This document shows, in pieces, positions 41,170 through 51,983 of a stretch of 64,000 nucleotides of DNA. The first letter of the stretch is position 1. Each line of letters begins with the position of its first letter. Origin of the DNA: Adiantum capillus-veneris (taxonomy: Eukaryota; Streptophyta; Polypodiopsida; Polypodiales; Pteridaceae); contig CM043963.1 in the NCBI GenBank assembly GCA_014529385.2, forward strand, positions 72,064,412 to 72,128,411, in the 5' to 3' direction. The position numbers were made by a program, and so were the translations under genes. The notes beneath the pieces were generated by a model. It worked only from the letters and a program-made list of their open reading frames with translations, searched no databases and had not been told where the DNA came from.

Positions 41170-42072
41170 TGTTTGGCAGACGAAGCGACAAGCGGCCGTT
41201 TCCAGAGAAGGATCATATTTTTATGAGAAACCTTTGTAAAATTCTTTTGTAAGGAAGCATCTCTAAGTCGAGAACTTGTCAAAGGATTTATGATTATTCT
41301 TCTGGGAGCAATTGTGTATTAGAGAGCCAGTTAGAAGTTTAGGAGCTTTTGGCCGGACAAGCCATTTGTAAAGACCTAATCTATAAAGGTCATTTTTTGT
41401 AAGTTTGAACATGATCTTTTTGATGAAAAACTGAGAAGACAGCGTACGTTTGAGAGCTCCTTCTTGTTCCAACTTGTAATCTTCGCCATTGTGGCTACGG
41501 TAATCCAAATTCAGATTTGTTTATTGCATTGTGTTCCTCTTACCTTGCTCTTCCATTCAAGTGTAATCATTCAAGATTTGGTGTAGGTTTTCAACTACGA
41601 GTTTGAGGCTTTAAATCGCTATTTTGATGCGTGTTTTATGTTGTTTTGACCCTAGGAGGGGCTTTAGGGACCCTAAAACGACCCATTAGGATCACCTGTT
41701 CGCTGTTTTTGCTGACTTTGGGACGAACGATGGCGATCTTTGTACCTCTCCAGAATACTGTGATAGTGATAGGATATGTTCCTGATAATCCCCTGTAGCT
41801 TCCCTTCAAGTTTCGTGCGATTCCGATATGATTTGCATGGTAAACGGGCGTGATGACTGTAGAGCTGTGTAGAAGGACATAGGCAGATTACTTGGCGGTA
41901 ATCCGTTTGATTTGCTTGTAGAGTTAGTAGTTGCATCTCTTTGAGTTCACTTCATTAGGATTGACACCCTAGTGAGTTTCCATGCCTCATCCGAGTCGCT
42001 TCCCTTGTATTGATAAATATGTTCATGATTGAGAGCTATGCTATGGACGTCCGTCGCGGCGACCCGCAAACA
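41170..42072 (+). repeat. LTR2 of element C
   Basis: 903 bases matching LTR1, with the same TGTTTG...CAAACA ends. It is followed not by flanking DNA but by another primer site and leader start, so it is an internal LTR of a partial tandem array. Confidence 0.93.
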
Positions 42073-42151
42073 TTGGCACCGCTGCCGAGGAATGCACCTT
42101 AGGTGATGAGTGACCGAGTGCGCAGTTAGATTCCTTAAAAAAGATCAATCC
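42073..42151 (+). repeat. second primer site and leader start after LTR2
   Basis: TTGGCACCGCTGCCGAGGA and the following leader to about 42151 repeat 17356-17437 (GTGACCGAGTGCG, AAAAAAGATCAATCCACAA). It is all that remains of the internal region of a second, tandem unit of element C. Confidence 0.88.
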
Positions 42152-42472
42152 ACAATGCTATGACAGTGATAGGATATGTTCCTCATAATCCTCTGTAGCT
42201 TCCCTTCAAGTTTCGTGCGATTCCGATATGATTTGCATGGTAAACGGGCATGATGACTGTAGAGCTGTGTAGAAGGACATAGGCAGATTACTTGGCGGTA
42301 ATGCGTTTGATTTGCTTGTAGAGTTAGTAGTTGCATCTCTTCGAGTTCACTTCATTAGGATTGACACCCTAGTGAGTTTCCATGCCTCATCCGAGTCGCT
42401 TCCCTTGTATTGATAAATATGTTGATGCTTGAGGGCTATGCTATGGACGTCCGTCACGACGACCCGCAAACA
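42152..42472 (+). repeat. truncated third LTR of element C
   Basis: 321 bases matching 41752-42072, joined to the leader at a short CACAAT/CAGAAT microhomology. It ends in CGCAAACA beside the right target duplication, so this LTR and LTR1 are the true outer ends of the insertion. Confidence 0.9.
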
Positions 42473-42477
42473 TCATG

Positions 42478-43336
42478 ATATCATCAGTTTCTTAGATACA
42501 AGAGAATGTCCTAAAGGGTATACCAAGGGCCAAAAACAATGGCTTGTCCGAAAGGCAACAAGATACCACCTTATAAACATCACCTTGTACTGCAAGGGCA
42601 AAGACCAAATCCTCAGGCGAGGACCAATCCCCAGTGAAATCACAGAGGTAATCTCAAGTTTCCATGATGGTGTTTGTGGCGGCCACTTTGCTCTAGAGAT
42701 TACTAGTAGGAAGATTCTACATGCAGGATTCTCTTGGCCTAGCCTGAATAGGGATGTGCATCATTGGTGTAAAACATGCAGAGCTTGTCAAGTATCCAGT
42801 GATCGAACACTAACCTGTGAGCCACAGACCCCTATCATCTCATATGGCCCATCTGAGAAGTGGGGAATAGATGAAATTGGTCCTTTACCAAGGGCCCAGT
42901 CGGGTAAACTTTACATTCTAGTTGGTGTAGACTACATGAACCGATGGACGAAAGTAGCAGCCACCACACGCATTACAACCCAAGAAGTGGCGAAGTTCAT
43001 ATTTGAGCACATTTGTTGAGGCTTTGGCACACCTCTGGAGATAATATCTGATAGAGGGCCAGGTTTCAAAGGCGACTTGGTGGGATGAAAAAGCTAGGTA
43101 TCACATGCCGACACTCAACTCCATACTATCCACAAGGCAATGGTCTAGTAGAAAAGGTAAATGGTATGATCTGTAAGACCATCACAAAGCAAGTGAATAA
43201 CCACACAAGTGATTGGGATAAGCATCTCATGGACGCTCTTTGGGCCTACCACACGACATTCCAAACATCACTAGGTTTCACCCTTTCCATTTGGTATATG
43301 GAAAAGAGGCCATTCTACCCATCGAGGTGTAGATAG
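42478..43336 (+). pseudogene. integrase of element A (resumed)
   Basis: Continues pol of element A across the C insertion. DIISFLDTRECPKGYTKGQK is the tether before the H2C2 module (CGGHFALEITSRK, then CKTCRAC). The core has DEIGP (D1), then SDRGPGF (D2, encoded near 43051), then NGLVEKVNG (E). Stops at 43017-43019 and about 43086 and a frame change split it into 42429-43019 and 43085-43336. ALWAYHTTFQTSLGF marks the end of the core. Closest in the window to the integrases of B and F. Confidence 0.85.
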
Positions 43337-43794
43337 CTAGCTTGCGAGTCATGGCTAGTTCAGTTACAGTGCCCAATTGCCCATCTCCACAACCACATCT
43401 TAGATCTAGAAAGGCTTCACTTAGACATGGAAGATGCGATCAACCACTATGCAACGCAAACAGAACGGCGTCGACTCACATTCAATCAAGGGCTTAAGGA
43501 AAAGGGTTTGAAGAAAGGCATGTTACTATTGAGATACGACAACCTATTCGACACTAGGAAAGATAATAAGTTTCATCCTAGATGGGAAGGGCCATTCATC
43601 ATCAAAAAGTGATACGCCAATGGTAGCTACAAATTGATGGAGGCTGATGGTTGAATTCACAAGACTAGGGTCAATGAATGGAGGCTCAAAAGGTACTTCT
43701 TAAGATTTGATCTAGAGTTCATGGTAGATATTCCAGAGGAGACAGAACCCTCCAACTCCGCTACTAGAGAATCAGAGGTAGAGATAGAGGCATG
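43337..43794 (+). pseudogene. integrase C-terminal region of element A
   Basis: The frame at 43427-43612 encodes a helix (MEDAINHYATQTERRRLTF) and a beta-barrel-like segment (GMLLLRYDN, then FHPRWEGPFIIKK). After a stop it continues in phase as YANGSYKLMEADG and TRVNEWRLKRYFLRF, finishing at TGA at 43792-43794. This is the usual last part of Gypsy pol. Confidence 0.75.
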
Positions 43795-43819
43795 AATGCC
43801 TCTAGCCAGAAGGGGAGGG

Positions 43820-44077
43820 CGGCTTTGGCTTTTAGGCCACGAGAACAAACCCCACTCGGGAGGAGCCTTATGATGTAAACAAATGAAAAAACATTTTTTT
43901 GTTTTGCAAACCGCCACCACCACCACCACGCCACCGCCACCCCCCTTGCTCGCGTGCATGCAGGAGTCCCCCCCCCCCTTTAGCACCCCCTCTCCCTCTC
44001 CTCCATTATCTCCCACCCTCTCTCTCCTCCATTATCTCCGCCACCCCCTCTCTCTCCCTCTCGTTTGTCTGCAAGCA

Positions 44078-44129
<52 letters not shown>

Positions 44130-44368
44130 ACCAGGGGACCACCATGAGACAGGCTCACTCTCTCCCTCCTAACACACGCCACACACACTCTCTCTCGTTC
44201 CCCCACACACTCACACACACCCACACCCACCCACACACACACACACACACATACACACATACACACACTCGCTCTCTCTCCATCTCTCACTCTGGCCATA
44301 CCTCTCTCTCTCTCTCTCTCTCGTTCTCTGCGTAGTAAAACTCTCTCTCTCTCTCTCTCTCTCTCCCT

Positions 44369-44450
<82 letters not shown>

Positions 44451-44516
44451 ACCTACTCACATATACGCACCTACACACGCACACACTCCCACATAGACCT
44501 ACTCTCTCTTTTACCA

Positions 44517-44586
<70 letters not shown>

Positions 44587-44590
44587 ATTA
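43820..44590 (+). repeat. 3' LTR-like end of element A
   Basis: Shares GGCTTT, CCCCACTCGGG(A/G)G and AGCCTTAT(A/G)ATGTAAA with about 1055-1115, followed by the same style of CTCTCCTCCATTATCTCC, CTGCAAGCAGCC and long TC/AC runs. Microsatellites: TC at about 44081-44125, AC at about 44370-44448 and 44525-44583. After 44590 no similarity to the distal 5' LTR (1960-2716) is seen, so the repeat is truncated or rearranged in the AC run. Frames of alternating Cys-Val or Ser-Leu here are artefacts. Confidence 0.6.
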
Positions 44591-45937
44591 CACTAGTCAT
44601 TTCTCAAGTGTCACCACTTTATTTACTTTGAAAGAAACTTTGTTTTTTCCAAAAAAACCCCCCTCCTTGCTCTTCACTTTTACATGTCTAGTAGACCATC
44701 CATGACATGATCACACAAACAGCTGTCACAGTAGAAACAGGTGTTTGGACGTTCTGACAAAGGTAGGATTCGAGTAGATAAGAGTACACCACACTCCAAG
44801 GTTCGTGGTGTGATATTGAAATACCCTCTGAGTGGCTGGCCATAACTGCGATACAAAAAAATCTTTCGAAATGGAAGAAACTGCGCTAGCAGATATAATC
44901 GTTCTGAAAAAACTCGCTTCATTGAATATTCTACATAATAGTATCATGGCCCTATACCCATTGCTTCAGTTACCATCGCCAGACGAATGTTATTCCTAAA
45001 ATGTTCTCTACCCCAAAGTGTCACCCTGGTCACTCAGTTCTGATATGTCCACCACTTCGTCTGAGTCATATATGTGCCTAACTGCGGAAATAAAAGCCGT
45101 TCATAACAGAGGAGTGTGGCTCGCTTAGTAGACTCACTTGACTGCAGAAGATGTGCAATAGATATTTCTAAAACCTGTTCCCCAGTATGAGCCATAACAG
45201 ATAAATATGTAGAATACACCCGATGACAATGTTAGATGTTTACTTTTAACTCGCAATCAGCTACTCTCAACAGTTGCTATACACTGGTTTGTTAAAGAGA
45301 TACTCGTCTTATATAGACTGATTAATGACTGAACCCAATGGTTGTGTTTAACAAGAAGGAAATCACTTTACTTTGTAGGCCTCGTCTAGTTTTGCTTTAG
45401 CTTCTGTCTCTAAATCTGTCCTAATGGACGGAGCTTTTACCTTAGACTCTGAAGGGATAAGATGTTATGGATTACTGGCGGTTTGTATCCAACCAATATT
45501 GAGAGCACAAGCTCGTATAAAGACCGTATATCAATTTTTAAAAATATGGGCTTACATACACTTGCTATCTATTGCCACTTGCAAGTTAACACATAAATTG
45601 GTTTGATAGTTTGTTATAGTGTGTTATTGTGAATGTGGGACTGCCTTATACATAAAGGGAAAACATTCCTTGTATAACTCTCACCGTATGAGGTTTTTGT
45701 ATTCTCTGCAGTACCCTATTGTGTGTATCGCGCACTGGGGTTCTGCCGCTTGTAAGGAATTTCCTTGCTTTGCTGAGCTGAGACGTTTTGTGAGCTCTCT
45801 TCTGGCTTCTCATTCCCAGATCTTGTGCTGAGTATGATCCCGGAGTGAATGGTCTTTAAGGCCGGCCTCGATGGGGAAGCGTGCAGTTTTCATGCCCGTC
45901 TGTAGCGTGACATAAGCTCACCTATAAATGGATCATC

Positions 45938-45959
45938 AAGTGAGCGCCTATGCTCACTT
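45938..45959. repeat. short hairpin next to TATA-like box
   Basis: AAGTGAGC and GCTCACTT form a perfect 8-base stem with a 6-base loop, about 10 bases after a CCTATAAATGG box. It could be a structured leader or a decayed promoter; not assigned. Confidence 0.5.
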
Positions 45960-46070
45960 AGCACTGTGATTTGTGACCTCTGTGTTGCTTTCAATTCTAC
46001 GTTGTTGTGTGACTTCATCATGCCGAAAAAAGTGATAAAGCTATCATGGAGGCTTCTGCTTCAAACTTAC

Positions 46071-46882
46071 AGGTTATATTTCTGTTGGTTTCAAAATTTA
46101 AAAAAAAGAGGAGATATTGTAGATCGGATTCTGCCTGTTTGCTTAACGGGAAGTCATGCTTCAAATTTATGATTGATATATTAGTGAACATTGGTAAAAT
46201 GTAATTGCTCTTGGATCTGATGCTTGAGGAATTGTTTGGACTGGGTACTGGATGAATTTTGAAAATTATGGCTGGGGCATTTGGCTACCGGATGATTATG
46301 ACTCTAGAAGTTTACTGCAGGGCAGCCGAATGGGGTGTAATGTGATGAGGATGTTGATGGTATGCATATCATTAAATGGTTGGTGATTTGAAAGCATTTA
46401 AAACTGAGAAATTATTAAAGCTTGAAAATATCTATTGACATGGCTTTTTTGCCGGGGTTGTTGCTTACTAAGGTATAATTTGCAGGTTATATTTCTGTTG
46501 GTTTCTAATTTTTTAAAAAAGGGGGGATACTGTTAATCGGATGCTGCCTGTTTGCTTGACGGGAATTAATGCTTCAAAATTATGATTGAGATATCAGTTA
46601 ACATTGGTAAATTTTAAACTGCTCTTTCAACTTGATCTGGTGCTTGAGGAATTGTTCGGACTGGTTACTGGATGGAATTTTGGAAACTGTGGCTGGGGCA
46701 TAGTGTTACCGGATGACTGTGACTCGAGCAGTTTACTATATGGCAGCCTAGTGGAATGTAATGGGATGAAGATATTGAAGTTATGCATATCATTAAATGG
46801 TTGTTGATTTGAAGCATTAAAAAATGTCTGCTTACATTGCTTTTTGCCGGGGTTGTTGCTTACTAGTTGTAATTTGGAGGCC
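46071..46882. repeat. tandem duplication of about 400 bases
   Basis: Copy 1 is about 46071-46483 and copy 2 about 46484-46882. Shared landmarks in order: AGGTTATATTTCTGTTGG, TGCCTGTTTGCTT, TGCTTGAGGAATTGTT, GGCTGGGGCAT, ATGCATATCATTAAATGG and TTGCCGGGGTTGTTGCTTAC. The copies are clearly diverged with small indels, so the event is old. Confidence 0.88.
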
Positions 46883-47296
46883 AAAATGAAACTTTTTAGG
46901 AATTGTTGTAACTCACCAAAGGTAAGAAACCCTAAAAATGGTTAGCTCAAGGGTGACTTACTCCTTCTCACTTGGTTCTGTACTTGGAATTATGAGTATT
47001 TACTAGCATGGATATGGATTTTTTACTCTCTCTAGCTTACTATACGGACTGAAGGTAAGAAGTCTTATTTTAATTTTTTAATAATAAACCCGGGTCTAGA
47101 ACCGATTTATCTGATATAGGGAAATATGGTATTTGTTTACCTCTAGACTGTTGGAAGATATGAGCCTCATAGACTAAAGTTGAAGATTCCCATTTTATAA
47201 ACATTTTGAAAGAACAAATTCCTGGTCTATAAATCACGGTATTTTTGGGATTTGATAAATATGACTCTGTTGGATTGGAAATGACAGCTCTCTTGT

Positions 47297-47460
47297 CGAT
47301 ATATCTGTATGGCTGTATTGTGGTTTGGAAGGCATTCTGTCTATTAAGGAAAGGGTAGTTCTGATTGGCTGAGGATGCCGATATATCTGTATGGCTGTAT
47401 TATGGTTTGGAAGGCATTCTGTCTATTAAGGAAAGGGTAGTTCTGACTGGCTGAGGATGC
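47297..47460. repeat. 82-base direct duplication
   Basis: Two adjacent 82-base units starting CGATATATCTGTATGGCTGT and ending GGCTGAGGATGC differ at about two positions, which indicates a recent duplication. Confidence 0.95.
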
Positions 47461-48470
47461 CGATTTCTTGAAGAAGGTAAGTATGAATCAGTCACTGCAG
47501 GGATTTGAATCGGGCTGATGGTTTTATAAAAATATATAAAATATGTATTGCTCAAAACTGGGAGCGGGAGCAGAGATTGTCGGATTCCCTGATAAAGTTG
47601 TAAAACAAAAGATTCGGTTTACAGCCCGATATCTCGTATTTATGTGAACTTTACTTGGCCTACTGGTATGCAATATCTACTACTGGAAGTTTATAGATGT
47701 TCTTGGCTTGATACGTTTACTTCGATTATATTTCGGAAATTGTCTGGACTTGCTCTATTGACTGAGCTATCTAAAAAACTATTGTATGATGTCTGGTTTT
47801 ATTACGAACTTTGACAAAAGTTTGTCAGTCATTGCATAATGACAGCGGCAATTTTTTATAATATTTTGGATTATAGCTTGAAAGGGCGTAGATCTGAAAA
47901 GTAGTTAAAGATCTCTGGTTTATAAAAAATATATATATACTTGGAATTTTTTTTGGATTAAGATCTGGTCCGAAAGTTGAATTTTTTTTTCTCATTTTGA
48001 ATTAAGTGTTGTCCATAACTAAAATCTGGCCTTTAATGGAAGTTAGTTTGTAGTTCTCTCTAGTCGGATTAAGAAGGTAGTTCGTGTCTGGCTTGGATAA
48101 TCTGCCCAAAAAAACTTACTAAGGTTTTGAACTTTTTTTAAAGTTTTTAGATCCTAAAATTAAACAGCTACACTATGATGAATTCACTTTCCGTATTGGA
48201 TTGGCAATAATCCACGGATCTTTTTTATTTTAAACAAGATACTAGATAAGAACTGTGTTTTTTTTAAAAGTGACATGGATAACAACTGGGATGCCCAGCA
48301 TCACCTGCGTATAGTCACGTGCTAACGAATTGTTTTCTTGTGGCTATGGGTGCAGGTAAGGGCTACCTTCTTTTAAAGCATTCAGTTCTAAGTTATTGAT
48401 GACTATGGATGTTCGCTTAACTTGAAGCTACATTACTCCGAAGTTGGGGATGGCTTCACCCCATGATTTA

Positions 48471-49240
48471 CATTGATGACCACTTTTTGGGGCCACTTCA
48501 CGTGGTTTTGAGAAGCATTATTGAAAAGAAATGAGTGCCGGGTGTGCGGATGATGCAAAAAGGTGACAACTATGCACTGCGAGGTCAGTTTTTGGCCTGT
48601 TCGGGGTCCGTTTGAGGTCATCTAAAAGGCCACGGGTGCCCAAATAATAAAGCTAAGTGTGGGAACTGAAAAAACTGAGAGAAGACCAGAAAAAACGTGG
48701 AGAAGAGAGGAGGAACAGCTGCAAGTGTGTTTTTGCTATTTTTGGAGCATTTTTTGGCCCTAAACTGCTCATCCGAGGTCGGATTTGAGCACTGTGACAT
48801 TGTAGGGTGGGGTTTTGGGCGTTCCGGCCACAATGGCGCTGTCCATTTTGCCAAATTCCTCACAGATTTTCTGATGTTTTTCTGTGTAATCTTCTCCGGT
48901 GAGTGAAGCCTCTGCTTAACTTTGTGGTTGTATCTGGTGTATTTTCTCAATACTGTGTAAACTATTTACCCCATTGGTGTTGGGCTGAGCTTCATTGAGT
49001 CTAAACAACAGCAATTTGCCTCCTTTGAGCTGAATTGAGAGTGTGTGTGTGAGTGTGTATGTGTGAGTGTTGAGTGGGCAAGTGGGAAATCTCTCTCTTC
49101 TCACTCCGTCTGTGTGTTTCCTGTTTCGGCCAGGCTGGTTATGTAAGCCGAGTGGTGCCCCATAATGTGTGTGTGTATCATCCCAAGAGTGTGTGTCGGG
49201 TCATTATAGAGGCGTTGTGTGTGTTTCCATCCCGCTCACA
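48471..49240 (+). repeat. 5' LTR of element F, 5'-truncated
   Basis: About 770 bases matching the last two thirds of 59147-60277 and ending CGCTCACA. The first roughly 370 bases, including the TGTCAGG terminus, are absent, so the left target duplication is lost. Confidence 0.88.
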
Positions 49241-49246
49241 TTCTTT

Positions 49247-49262
49247 TGGCGCCCCCACGGAG
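49247..49262 (+). promoter_or_regulatory. primer-binding site of element F
   Basis: TGGCGCCCCCACGGAG, six bases after the LTR end, matching the site in element B. Confidence 0.7.
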
Positions 49263-50273
49263 GATCTTCTTCGAGTACCTTCTGCTTCGAGCTTCAAGCT
49301 TCAAGATTCGGGGCTACAGGTTACAAGATACAGGTACAAGTGATTCAGACAGGTACAGGTAGCTGGAGTACAGTGATATACTAGCAGTGATGTCACTTGC
49401 AGTTGTTGTGGGTATGCATCACTTGGCGCCTATTTGAGCGCATTGTCTGCTGGATTGTACATTACTTGTGGAAACTGCCATTGTACGCATTTGTGGAGCC
49501 ATACTTGGTTGTATTTGGCAGTCCCAGCCATTTCTGAGACTTGGTCTGGAAGATAGTCATTTCTAAGACTTGACTATACGCGATTTGCATTAGCCTTCGT
49601 GTGAGGGTCGATAGCATGAGGTTTTTATTGAGTTGGGGGATTCTCAAATGTGGAGATCCTTTCGATGATACAGGTAGGTGGAGCACCCTTTTTGTGACCT
49701 CGCCATAGGCTATGTACTAGTGAGTCCTACTTGATGCTCAGGTTCTATTGTTGACAGTTTATGCATACATATACAGTCTATATTTTGGGTTCCTACTGCT
49801 CTATTTGTGGGGAAACTTGCCAAAATTTTTCCAAGTTATGATGGCTGGTTTTTTGGTCTTTTGAGCCATTTATGCTGTTATGTTGCTGAAATTTTGGCAA
49901 AATCAGAGGTTAAGTCAGGTGTGCCTTCTTGGGAGCTTCATGGTTGGCTTTAATGGATGATCAAAATGGCCCTCAATTCACTCCATTTCATTTAACTCAA
50001 AGAATCCAGATAAATGTTCATGTGTCCAAGAAGATTTTTTTCCAGCAGTGCATAGTCTTTATGTTCGGGCCAAGAAGATTATGAGAGATCTTGGAATGTC
50101 CTTTGCCTGTTGTAATTCCGATGATCAACTATGAAAACTCATTTGATGTGCATGTGTTTGTCCTTATCTAAAGTTGAGCTCCATTGAAGTTTCTAGGGAT
50201 TGGGTAGTCAAAAGTTTTGGGTTCTTGCACGTGTGTTCAAAGGGGTTCTCAAAGCATTGTAACTTGGGTAGCC
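49263..50273 (+). other. leader of element F including conserved mini-ORF
   Basis: The leader is non-coding up to 49952. 49953-50171 is the conserved module (73 codons, MDDQNGPQFTPFHLTQ, INVHVSKKIFFQQCIVFMFG), carrying one in-frame TGA where B has Arg. It corresponds to 10835-11077 in B and 3789-4001 in A. From 50172 to the gag ATG at 50274 nothing is recognised. Confidence 0.6.
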
Positions 50274-51978
50274 ATGGCTATCTCTTATCCGGAGTTTCAT
50301 GGAAGAAGTGATGAAGATGTGGAAGATTTTTTGGAAAAGATGGAGGTTGCCTGCATTAGCAACTAGATTCATGACCCTGTGCAGATGTTATGTCTTCTCC
50401 AAATTTGTTTGAAGAGTGATGCACGAGTCTGGTCCAAAGCATTTGAAGAGGAGTTGCGTGCAGCGGATCCACCTGTAAGATTGAGTTGGGACAATGTAAG
50501 GCATGGGTTGGAAGTGGAGTTTGTGAAGATAGAAGATCCTGACAAAGTGTGGCAAGAAGTACAAGGTTTGGTGCAAAAGGAAGGTGAGCCAATAGATGCG
50601 TACATACGTAAGTTCTCATTGGTATGGGAGCAAATGTGCAAGGCCTTAGCACCACAAGTACCCCCGCCTGACATGATGAAGAAGGACAGGTTCTTGGCTG
50701 GTCTTTGGGAGAATATACGTTGGAGAGTGGCGCTAAAGAAGCCTAGGACATATGAAGATGCACTAGAGGTAGTGAGGAACAAAGAGTGGAAGCTGAGGAA
50801 AATGAGCCAGTTAGGGGTGGAGTCTTTGCCCATGAGGTCTGAATTTCAGCCTATGGACTCTTTACAAGGTCGCATGCTAGGGGTTCATCACAAACCAGTG
50901 GTTACTGTTACTACTCAGGTTATGCCAGCAGTGGTCACTACAACAGTGCAAGATGATGGGCTAAGGCAAGACATGAGGCAAATGGTAGATTTAATGAAGA
51001 ATCTCAGCCTAAACATGCTAAGTCAAGTGGGAAATAATCGAGGTCGAGGGAGGTTTGCAAATCAGCCAGGAGGTGAAGAAAGGCCTAGGAATGGTGTTGG
51101 ACAAAGCAATGGTAGGTTTTGAAGGCAGACGCCCACATGTTACAACTGTGGAGAGTTGGGTCACATCAGCCTGCAATGTGATAAGCCACCAAGGATGGGG
51201 GGAGACATGTATCCATTGCCAAGACAGGTGCTTACTAGGTCAAATGATTATGGCATCGAAATTAAGGGAGACGAAGGAACCAGTGGACTGACCCAGGAGG
51301 AAAAGGGAAAGACAAAAGTGCTAAGTGTAGTCACATTGGAGAAGGCATCAAAGCTAGAGGATACATTAGTGATGGCTATTGGGAAGAGGACCACAGAGGA
51401 TAAGGAAGGAAGAAGTGCCCCAGGTCCTAGTAAGAAGAAAGGAAAGAGCCATGAAGGCGAGGATGTCAAGGCCAAGAGGAAAAGGAGAGCTTATCGAAAG
51501 TTTCATGTTTCAGATTTTCCACTAGGGGATGGGCAATTAAGCTATGACTTGAAGGAGGATCTGACGAGCAGAAAGGCAGATGTTACTTTTGGGCAGCTTA
51601 TATAGATGGTGCCTAAGCTAAAGCGACAGTGGAAGAGGATGGTTAACCCAATGGAGAAAGAGCCAGAGAGAGGTTCAGTAAAGGTGTTGGCAATGGATGA
51701 GTTACCAGACATTTGTCCAATAGTAGATGTGTGGCATAAAAGGAAAAATTTAGGACAAGGTTATGTGGATGGCGGAGCCCAAATATGCGTCATAACACAC
51801 TCATGCGTTGAGAAGATGGGTCTCACAGTGGCTGGGGTGTCAGGTTTTCGGATCAGATTGGCAAACCATTAGAAAGTAAAATGCTTGGGTGTTGTAAAGA
51901 TCTTAGAAGTGGAGGCATATGATGCAAAGGTAGTGGTTGATTTTCATGTGATTCCAGCAGGGTTGGGAGAATATCCTA
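50274..51978 (+). pseudogene. gag-protease of element F
   Basis: A single reading frame from ATG 50274 (MAISYPEFHGRSDEDVEDF) to the Copia G junction, with no frameshift but stops at 50364 (TAG), 51120 (TGA), 51603 (TAG) and 51870 (TAG). It contains the gag core (LSWDNVRHGLEVEFVK), knuckle CYNCGELGHISLQC, a basic linker, VDGGAQICVI (protease active site, DGG form) and VVDFHVIPAGLGEYP. It shows that gag and protease are fused in this family; the frameshifts in B are secondary. The C-terminal flap motif is lost at the junction. Confidence 0.88.
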
Positions 51979-51983
51979 CACTA

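Larger units (their letters stand above)
16444..42472 (+). mobile_element. giant Gypsy element C, nested in pol of A
   Basis: LTR termini TGTTTG...CAAACA. LTR1 is 16444-17355, LTR2 41170-42072, and a partial third LTR 42152-42472 ends at the target duplication (GCATG left at 16439-16443, TCATG right at 42473-42477). A tRNA-Asp-type primer site follows LTR1 and a polypurine tract precedes LTR2. Coding order: upstream protein, gag with four knuckles, protease 1, RT, RNase H, tandem zinc modules, integrase, protease-like domain 2, Trp-rich tail, long non-coding region, 3' accessory region. Copia D and Gypsy E lie inside. Net size without them is about 18 kb, in the range of Ogre-like giant elements. 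Confidence 0.9.
44591..48470. other. unassigned region with local duplications
   Basis: 3.9 kb without a recognisable gene or element. The left part (44600-45420) has only short minus-strand frames without motifs. 45840-45960 holds a GC-richer stretch with a TATA-like CCTATAAATGG at about 45920 and a hairpin at 45938-45959. 46071-46882 is a tandem duplication of about 400 bases and 47297-47460 an exact-length 82-base duplication. It may be the target or the upstream part of the Penelope-like element, or unrelated intergenic DNA. Confidence 0.5.

Noticed and set aside
42429-42476. Start of the 42429 frame as a gene start
   Set aside because: The first 15 codons are LTR sequence of element C. 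The real coding sequence is the resumed integrase of element A after the target duplication.
44591-48470. Hammerhead ribozyme or tRNA genes in the unassigned island
   Set aside because: No CTGATGA/GAAA pair with a plausible third helix and no tRNA B box in cloverleaf context were found by eye.
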